Positions 59,482 to 64,000 of a stretch of 64,000 nt of DNA are shown in pieces. The translations under genes and the position numbers were made by a program. Each line of letters opens with the position of its first letter. The first letter of the stretch is position 1. Below the pieces are notes generated by a model that made no database searches, was not told where the DNA came from, and was given only the letters and a program-made list of their open reading frames with translations. This DNA is from Roseinatronobacter bogoriensis DSM 18756 (GTDB lineage: Bacteria; Pseudomonadota; Alphaproteobacteria; Rhodobacterales; Rhodobacteraceae): contig NZ_SORN01000009.1 in the NCBI RefSeq assembly GCF_004366635.1, forward strand, positions 62,001 through 126,000, in the 5' to 3' direction.

Positions 59482-60393
59482 ATGTCTATCCGCCCCACAC
59501 TGGAAACCCGCAAGGCACAGCCTACGCTGGAAGGTGCAGGCGTTCACCTGCACCGCGCTTTTGGTTTTCACGATCCGTCCGAACTGGATCCGTTCCTGCT
59601 GTTCGATGATTTTCGCAATGACATCCCCGAACATTTCCTGCGTGGTTTTCCATGGCATCCGCATCGCGGGATTGAAACCATAACTTACGTTCTGGCAGGC
59701 GAGGTCGATCACGGCGACAGCCTTGGCAATACCGGCACGCTGGGTGCGGGCGATGTGCAATGGATGACCGCCGGTTCGGGTATTCTGCATCAGGAAATGC
59801 CACGCGGAAATGCAAAGGGGCAGATGCACGGCTTCCAGCTTTGGGCTAACCTGCCGGGCAGCCTGAAGATGACCGCGCCCCGTTATCAGGACGTGCAGGC
59901 GAAAGAGATCCCGGAGATCATAGATGACGATGGCACCAAGGTGCGTGTTGTTGTAGGCGAGTTCTGGGGCAAGCGCGGTCCGGTAGACGGGATTGCTGCC
60001 GACCCGCAGTATCTGGATATTTCCGTCCCGCCAGGTGTGCGCAAGACCTTCAAGGTGGACACCTATCGCCGCGCCTTTGCTTACGTGTTTGCCGGTGCCG
60101 GTGTGTTCGCGGATGCGTCGAAGCCCGCAGGCGTGTTGCTGGAAAAAGAGGTCATGGGCCAAGAGGTCAATATCCGCGATATGTCCGGTGATAGGACATT
60201 GATCCGCTTTGGCACCGGTGACGAAGTGACAGTGCAGGCAGGTGAGGAAGGCATAAGATTCTTGCTGATTTCCGGCGCGCCCCTGCAAGAGCCTGTTGCC
60301 TGGCACGGTCCGATTGTCATGAACACACAACAGGAGATCCAGCAGGCCATCCGCGAATTGCGCAATGGCACCTTCATCCGCGCAGCGCACTAA
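59482..60393 (+). CDS. pirin-family cupin protein
   Basis: This 303-residue double-cupin protein has LDPFLLFDDFRNDIPEHFLRGFPWHPHRGIETITYVLAGEVDHGDSLGN near residue 32-80, the canonical pirin metal-binding motif with two His (HPHRG) and one Glu/His (HxD). GGDVQWMTAGSGILHQEMP is near 95. Some pirins act as quercetin dioxygenases, others bind regulators; activity here is not determined. Start ATG with a plausible site, CGGAGAG, upstream. Confidence 0.9.
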   Translation: MSIRPTLETRKAQPTLEGAGVHLHRAFGFHDPSELDPFLLFDDFRNDIPEHFLRGFPWHPHRGIETITYVLAGEVDHGDSLGNTGTLGAGDVQWMTAGSGILHQEMPRGNAKGQMHGFQLWANLPGSLKMTAPRYQDVQAKEIPEIIDDDGTKVRVVVGEFWGKRGPVDGIAADPQYLDISVPPGVRKTFKVDTYRRAFAYVFAGAGVFADASKPAGVLLEKEVMGQEVNIRDMSGDRTLIRFGTGDEVTVQAGEEGIRFLLISGAPLQEPVAWHGPIVMNTQQEIQQAIRELRNGTFIRAAH

Positions 60394-60467
60394 ACAAGAT
60401 CACGCGGCCCCTGTTCGTCAGGGGTCGCACGACATATGTTAGGCATATGGGCGAGCAAGGGGCTATC

Positions 60468-61220
60468 ATGCAACGCACGATCATTCGTGTCTCGGGGGAC
60501 GATCCCGCAAAATTCCTGCAAGGGCTGGTCAGCAATGATCTGGGCAAGATGGCGCGCGACGGCATTGTCTATGCGGCAATCCTGTCACCGCAGGGAAAGT
60601 ATCTGGCAGATTTCTTTCTTGTGCCACATCATGACGATATCCTGATTGATGTGGCAACGCCTCTGGCAGACGATCTGCTGAAGCGACTGAGCTTATACAA
60701 GCTGCGCGCCCCCATTACGCTTGAGAAGGTAGAGATGCCGGTCAGCCGGGGCACCGGTCCCGCGCCGGAGGGTGCGGTTTCAGACCCGCGCCACCCGGCA
60801 TTGGGGTGGCGCGTCTATGGTCAGGACTTGCCAGATGATGGCACGGATTGGGATGCGTTGCGTGTGGCCTATTGTGTGCCTGAGTCAGGCATCGAGCTTG
60901 TCCCGAATGAGACCTTTATCCTTGAGGCTGGTTTTGACCGGCTGAATGGTGTGGATTTTCGCAAAGGCTGCTATGTCGGACAGGAAGTGACCGCGCGAAT
61001 GCAGCACAAGACGGCGCTGCGCAAAGGCTTTGTCACTGCAGTGGTCGAGGGCGCGGCACCGGTTGGCACAGATATTACGGTGGACGGCAAGCTGGCTGGG
61101 CAATTGTTCACCCAGTCGGGCGGCAAGGCGATCGCGTTTCTGCGCTTTGATCGTGCAGGTGATGCTATGGAAGCAGCCAATGCGCGCGTGTTCTGGCAAG
61201 GCTCTTCCCAACCAGCTTGA
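60468..61220 (+). CDS. ygfZ: YgfZ/GcvT-domain folate-binding protein
   Basis: This 250-residue protein has FLQGLVSNDL near residue 12 and YAAILSPQGKYLADFFLVPH near 34 and the YgfZ signature GVDFRKGCYVGQEVTARMQHK near 165-185, with the conserved Cys. YgfZ-type proteins bind folate and support Fe-S cluster enzyme maturation. The ATG at 60468 follows AAGGGG, a better match than the ATG at 60447. It lies between pirin and the EamA transporter. Confidence 0.9.
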   Translation: MQRTIIRVSGDDPAKFLQGLVSNDLGKMARDGIVYAAILSPQGKYLADFFLVPHHDDILIDVATPLADDLLKRLSLYKLRAPITLEKVEMPVSRGTGPAPEGAVSDPRHPALGWRVYGQDLPDDGTDWDALRVAYCVPESGIELVPNETFILEAGFDRLNGVDFRKGCYVGQEVTARMQHKTALRKGFVTAVVEGAAPVGTDITVDGKLAGQLFTQSGGKAIAFLRFDRAGDAMEAANARVFWQGSSQPA

Positions 61221-61271
61221 TTTTTCGCGCGGGCGCGTGTTAGCGATACCGGAGTCAAGTCCGGGAATGAC

Positions 61272-62261
61272 ATGTCTTCACGCAACCGCCTTAGTCAATC
61301 CGCCTTCGCTGGCCCTGTGCTGGCATTGACGGCTTTTGCCTTGTTTTCGGCACATGATGTTATCGTCAAGACACTGGGCGGCACATACAGTCCTGTGCAA
61401 ATCGTGTTTTTCAGCGTCTTGCTAGGCCTTCCTCTGGCAATGGTCATGCTGATGCGTGACCCAACTGACGGCAACTTGTTGCCCCGTCGGCCGGGATGGA
61501 CAGCGCTGCGCACCGGGGCGGCGGTGGTCACCGGGGTCAGCGTTTTCTATGCCTTTACGGTTCTGCCATTGGCGCAGACCTATGCGATACTCTTTGCGAC
61601 ACCCTTGCTGATCACAATCCTCTCGGTTCCCATTCTGGGCGAGCGGGTCGGATTGCATCGCGGCGCCGCTGTGGTGGTCGGGTTGATCGGCGTGCTGATC
61701 GTACTGCGCCCCGGACAGGGCGAGGGAATCAGTGCGGGCCATCTGGCCGCATTGCTGGGGGCTTGTGCCAGCGCATTTGCCTCGATTATCATCCGCAAGA
61801 TCGGCAATGAGGAACGCAATGTTGTTCTGCTGCTCTACCCGATGATGGCAAACCTGTTGCTGATGGGCGCTGCCCTGCCCTTTGTCTATCGGCCCATGCC
61901 TTTGGCCGATTTCGGCGCGCTGGCGCTGATGGCAAGCATGGCGCTGGTCGCCAGTCTGTGTGTGATTGCTGCCTATAAGCGTGCGCCAGCGTTCCAGATC
62001 GCACCGATGCAATACTCGCAAATCATCTGGGCGGTTATCTTTGGGGCTTTGTTCTTTGGCGAAGGTGTGGATGTGCTGACCATTGCAGGCGCGGCGGTGA
62101 TTATCCTCAGCGGCATTTACATTGTCATGCGCGAGGACAAGGCCAATGTTTCCGACAATCGCCCGGTTCTGGCCACCCGTACCCGCACCGATACCGGCAC
62201 CTACCCGCGCGCCAGCCAGCTTGGCAAGCTGGATGAGGGCGAGGAGCAGGACAAACCCTAG
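61272..62261 (+). CDS. EamA/DMT-superfamily transporter
   Basis: This 329-residue protein has ten predicted helices in two EamA repeats: FFSVLLGLPLAMVMLM near residue 48, AQTYAILFATPLLITILSVPILGERVG near 108-134 (end of repeat 1), and PMQYSQIIWAVIFGALFFGEGVDVLTIAGAAVIILSGIYIV near 245-285 (repeat 2, FGE motif). It probably exports small metabolites. A polar C-terminal tail of about 40 residues follows. The stop is immediately followed by repeat copy B. Confidence 0.87.
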   Translation: MSSRNRLSQSAFAGPVLALTAFALFSAHDVIVKTLGGTYSPVQIVFFSVLLGLPLAMVMLMRDPTDGNLLPRRPGWTALRTGAAVVTGVSVFYAFTVLPLAQTYAILFATPLLITILSVPILGERVGLHRGAAVVVGLIGVLIVLRPGQGEGISAGHLAALLGACASAFASIIIRKIGNEERNVVLLLYPMMANLLLMGAALPFVYRPMPLADFGALALMASMALVASLCVIAAYKRAPAFQIAPMQYSQIIWAVIFGALFFGEGVDVLTIAGAAVIILSGIYIVMREDKANVSDNRPVLATRTRTDTGTYPRASQLGKLDEGEEQDKP

Positions 62262-62520
62262 TATTCGCCACCTGATGAAAGGTTCCGGCACCGCAATACG
62301 GTTGCGCGTAGCTGCTATGTGGGACAAAGGAGACATAGCAAAGCTGGGTGCAAAGCCGCGCAACGTCGGGCCGCGGTGCGGCGATCCACGTTCAAATCTG
62401 TAGCGTTTTATACTGGCCAAATCCGCGAAAGTTTAAATCTATGCGCCGGTGGTAGCCAAATCGCCGTGCCGTGGGGGCGGCCCGGCGATGCGCGGCGGCG
62501 CTTTGCGCCTTGATTCCGCG
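62262..62520 (+). repeat. dispersed repeat, copy B
   Basis: This copy begins within one base of the EamA stop codon and ends at about 62520. The core 62353-62499 is about 86% identical by hand alignment to 27338-27484, same strand, no gaps. The terminal hairpin is GGCGC-TTT-GCGCC at 62497-62509, where copy A has GGCC-TTC-GGCC, so the stem is kept by paired changes; GCCGTGC pairs with GCGCGGC (one G-U) where copy A has GCACGGC. One reading frame (QRRAAVRRST...CAGGSQIAVP) is similar in both copies but is broken by unlike stretches and has no ribosome-binding site. I regard it as non-coding. Confidence 0.75.
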
Positions 62521-62688
62521 TAACTGAATGTCCGCAACCCCCTCCTAGCAGTCATAGGGTGTCTTGTGTCGGGTGGCGAACCCTAGGCGCGGCACAATGG
62601 CAACGTGTTGACACATGATGAAAAAAACAGGGCCATTGCGCTGGCCTCACCCTTGTTCTGGCGCTAAAGAAAAGCCCAAGAGGTGGTC
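62521..62688. other. leader of hisC
   Basis: No gene is seen in these 168 bases; they lie between repeat copy B and hisC and should hold the hisC promoter. A ribosome-binding site, AAGAGG, lies six bases before the start at 62689. Confidence 0.5.
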
Positions 62689-63789
62689 ATGAGGCAAGAC
62701 ATGCATGCGCATATTCGTCCGCAACCGGGCATAATGGACATCGCGCTTTATCAGGGTGGTACGTCAAAGATCGCCGGGCGTGATGACGTTGTGAAGCTGT
62801 CCTCAAACGAAAACCCCTTCGGGCCGGGCGATCTGGCGCGTCTGGCCTATGCCCGCGCGGGTCACGACCTGCACCGCTACCCGCCCACGGACCACGCCGG
62901 TTTGCGCGCAGCACTTGGCGCGCATTTCGGTATTGATGCATCGCGCATCATTTGTGGTGCGGGCTCGGACGAGATCATCAGTTTTCTGTGTCAGGCCTAT
63001 GCCGGGCCGGGCGACGAGGTACTGTATTCGCAGCATGGGTTTCTGATGTACCGCATCAGCGCACTTGCAGCGGGCGCAACCCCTGTTGTCGCCCCCGAGC
63101 GGGACCGCACCGCAGATGTCGATGCCCTGTTGGCGGCTGCGAACAAGCGCACCAAGCTGGTCTTTATCGCCAATCCCAACAATCCCACGGGCACTATGAT
63201 CCCGTTGGAGGAGATCACGCGTCTGGCCGAAGGCCTGCCGAAACAGGCGCTTCTTGTCCTTGATGGTGCATATGCCGAATATGCCGAAAACTACGATGGT
63301 GGTGCGGCACTTGTAGATCAGCGCGACAATGTCGTGATGACGCGCACATTCTCCAAACTGTTCGGACTGGGCGGTTTGCGGGTGGGTTGGGGCTATGGTC
63401 CACAACATGTGATCGATGTGCTGAACCGGCTGCGCGGACCCTTCAACCTGTCCAATATGCAGCTTGATATTGCCGAAGCCGCGCTTGGCGATACGGCGCA
63501 TATCGCACGAAGCCTGAGCGAGAATGCCCGCCTGCGTGACTGGCTGGCAGAGAAACTGAATGCAATCGGTGTCGTGACCGACAGATCCTTCGCAAATTTC
63601 GTGCTGGCGCGGTTCCGCGATGCAGCCCAGGCCGAAGCCTGCAATGCCGCACTCCTTTCTGAGGGGTTGATCGTGCGGCAGGTTGGCAGCTACGGATTGC
63701 CAGAAGGGTTGCGCATTACGATTGGCGATGAATCCGCTTGCCGCCGGGTCGCGCATGTCATCGGGGCATTCATGGAGTCGCAGCAGTGA
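62689..63789 (+). CDS. hisC: histidinol-phosphate / aromatic aminotransferase HisC-like
   Basis: This 366-residue PLP enzyme converts histidinol phosphate to imidazole acetol phosphate and often also transaminates aromatic keto acids. KLSSNENPFGPGD near residue 36, ICGAGSDEIISFLCQAYAGPGDEVLYS near 88, FIANPNNPTGTMIP near 162, VLDGAYAEYAE near 190, and RTFSKLFGLGGLRVGWGYG near 222 with the PLP Lys are all present. ATG at 62689 follows AAGAGG. It overlaps a prephenate dehydrogenase gene (GTGA at 63786-63789), a pairing known from other alphaproteobacteria in which HisC serves both histidine and tyrosine/phenylalanine synthesis. Confidence 0.9.
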   Translation: MRQDMHAHIRPQPGIMDIALYQGGTSKIAGRDDVVKLSSNENPFGPGDLARLAYARAGHDLHRYPPTDHAGLRAALGAHFGIDASRIICGAGSDEIISFLCQAYAGPGDEVLYSQHGFLMYRISALAAGATPVVAPERDRTADVDALLAAANKRTKLVFIANPNNPTGTMIPLEEITRLAEGLPKQALLVLDGAYAEYAENYDGGAALVDQRDNVVMTRTFSKLFGLGGLRVGWGYGPQHVIDVLNRLRGPFNLSNMQLDIAEAALGDTAHIARSLSENARLRDWLAEKLNAIGVVTDRSFANFVLARFRDAAQAEACNAALLSEGLIVRQVGSYGLPEGLRITIGDESACRRVAHVIGAFMESQQ

Positions 63790-64000
63790 GTGTTCTGTAT
63801 CAGCGCGCGGCCTTCATCGGCCTTGGGCTGATCGCGTCTTCCATGGCCCATGCCATACGCCGCGCCGACCTTGCCGCGCATATGACAGGAACTGCCCGCT
63901 CTGCCGAGACACGCGCCACTGCACAAGAGATCGGGCTGGTCGATCAGGTTTTTGATACGGCCGCCGAAGCGGTCGTGGACGCTGATCTTGTGGTGCTCTG
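63786..64000 (+). CDS. tyrA: prephenate/arogenate dehydrogenase, N-terminal part (cut by window edge)
   Basis: A GTG at 63786 overlaps the hisC stop and opens a frame that continues to the window end (71 residues visible). AAFIGLGLIASSMAHAIRRAD is the NAD(P)-binding GxGxxxxS loop of the prephenate/cyclohexadienyl dehydrogenase family, followed by TAQEIGLVDQVFDTAAEAVVDADLVVL. The enzyme makes 4-hydroxyphenylpyruvate or tyrosine. The rest of the gene is outside the window. Coupling with hisC fits aromatic amino-acid synthesis. Confidence 0.85.
   Translation, partial: MSVLYQRAAFIGLGLIASSMAHAIRRADLAAHMTGTARSAETRATAQEIGLVDQVFDTAAEAVVDADLVVL

Noticed and set aside
59431..60390. 319-residue minus-strand frame opposite pirin
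   Set aside because: Antisense to a strong pirin gene with HPHRG motif.
61422..62420. 332-residue minus-strand frame across the EamA gene and repeat
   Set aside because: Antisense to a clear ten-helix transporter; its start lies inside repeat copy B, where it resembles the antisense reading of copy A. That likeness reflects the repeat, not a gene.
1..64000. tRNA, rRNA or CRISPR arrays
   Set aside because: No tRNA T-loop (GGTTCRA) with flanking cloverleaf pairing, no rRNA-like stretch and no regularly spaced short repeats were seen.

Overview
The window reads as chromosomal DNA of a high-GC alphaproteobacterium, most probably a member of the Rhodobacteraceae/Roseobacter group. This is inferred from the gene content: a succinoglycan-type exo cluster, an orphan form II CoxL-like hydroxylase, a pterin-synthase/RibD-like operon, a split Mrp-type antiporter operon and hisC-tyrA coupling. 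Dense ATGA/GTGA gene overlaps and marked GC3 fit the same assignment. I found no tRNA, rRNA, CRISPR array, complete insertion sequence or phage gene.

Layout. (1) 1-2.5 kb: amino-sugar recycling, with a cut-off murQ divergent from a BadF-type N-acetylglucosamine kinase and nagA. (2) 2.6-14.5 kb: a small secreted EF-hand protein, a small ExoX/SyrA-like membrane protein, then a minus-strand exopolysaccharide cluster. Read from its promoter this is ExoY-like priming transferase, Wzx flippase, three glycosyltransferases, ExoP/Wzc-like chain-length protein, an unknown 86-residue protein, ExoQ/Wzy-like polymerase and a PRTase-HAD fusion. (3) 15.0-21.8 kb: one tightly spaced minus-strand operon encoding an NMT1/SsuA-like binding protein, an ABC ATPase, a permease with two fused domains, a GT4 glycosyltransferase and an orphan form II CoxL-like molybdenum hydroxylase. 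(4) 22.3-27.2 kb: a WbpM/CapD-type nucleotide-sugar dehydratase, then plus-strand GDPD, homocysteine S-methyltransferase-like and NmrA-like genes, followed by copy A of a dispersed repeat. (5) 27.6-33.7 kb: a four-gene operon (MDR dehydrogenase, divergent PTPS/QueD homologue, SAM methyltransferase, RibD-C reductase), an FkbM methyltransferase, an IMPase-family phosphatase, another methyltransferase and a one-helix membrane protein. (6) 33.8-38.2 kb: an epimerase and modABC with a coupled TauE/SafE transporter, preceded by a ModE-like palindrome. (7) 38.5-45.6 kb: an RND efflux pair, pabB/pabC, a DUF2805 protein and a PNPOx-like protein. (8) 45.7-52.6 kb: eight overlapping genes of an Mrp/MBH-like cation-proton antiporter complex with three different antiporter-like subunits. 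(9) 52.7-64 kb: MarR regulator, HrpB helicase, NlpC/P60 hydrolase, M17 aminopeptidase, several small proteins, pirin, YgfZ, an EamA exporter, copy B of the repeat, hisC and the start of tyrA.

How the genes work together. The exo cluster looks like a complete Wzx/Wzy route from priming to polymerisation, except that no outer-membrane export protein is present here. The mod operon could supply molybdenum to enzymes such as the CoxL-like hydroxylase. The least explained parts are the pterin-like operon at 27.6-30.6 kb, the importer + glycosyltransferase + hydroxylase operon at 15-21.8 kb, the three-subunit antiporter complex, and the paired structured repeats at about 27.3 and 62.3 kb. All assignments rest on reading translations and motifs by eye; no database search was possible.
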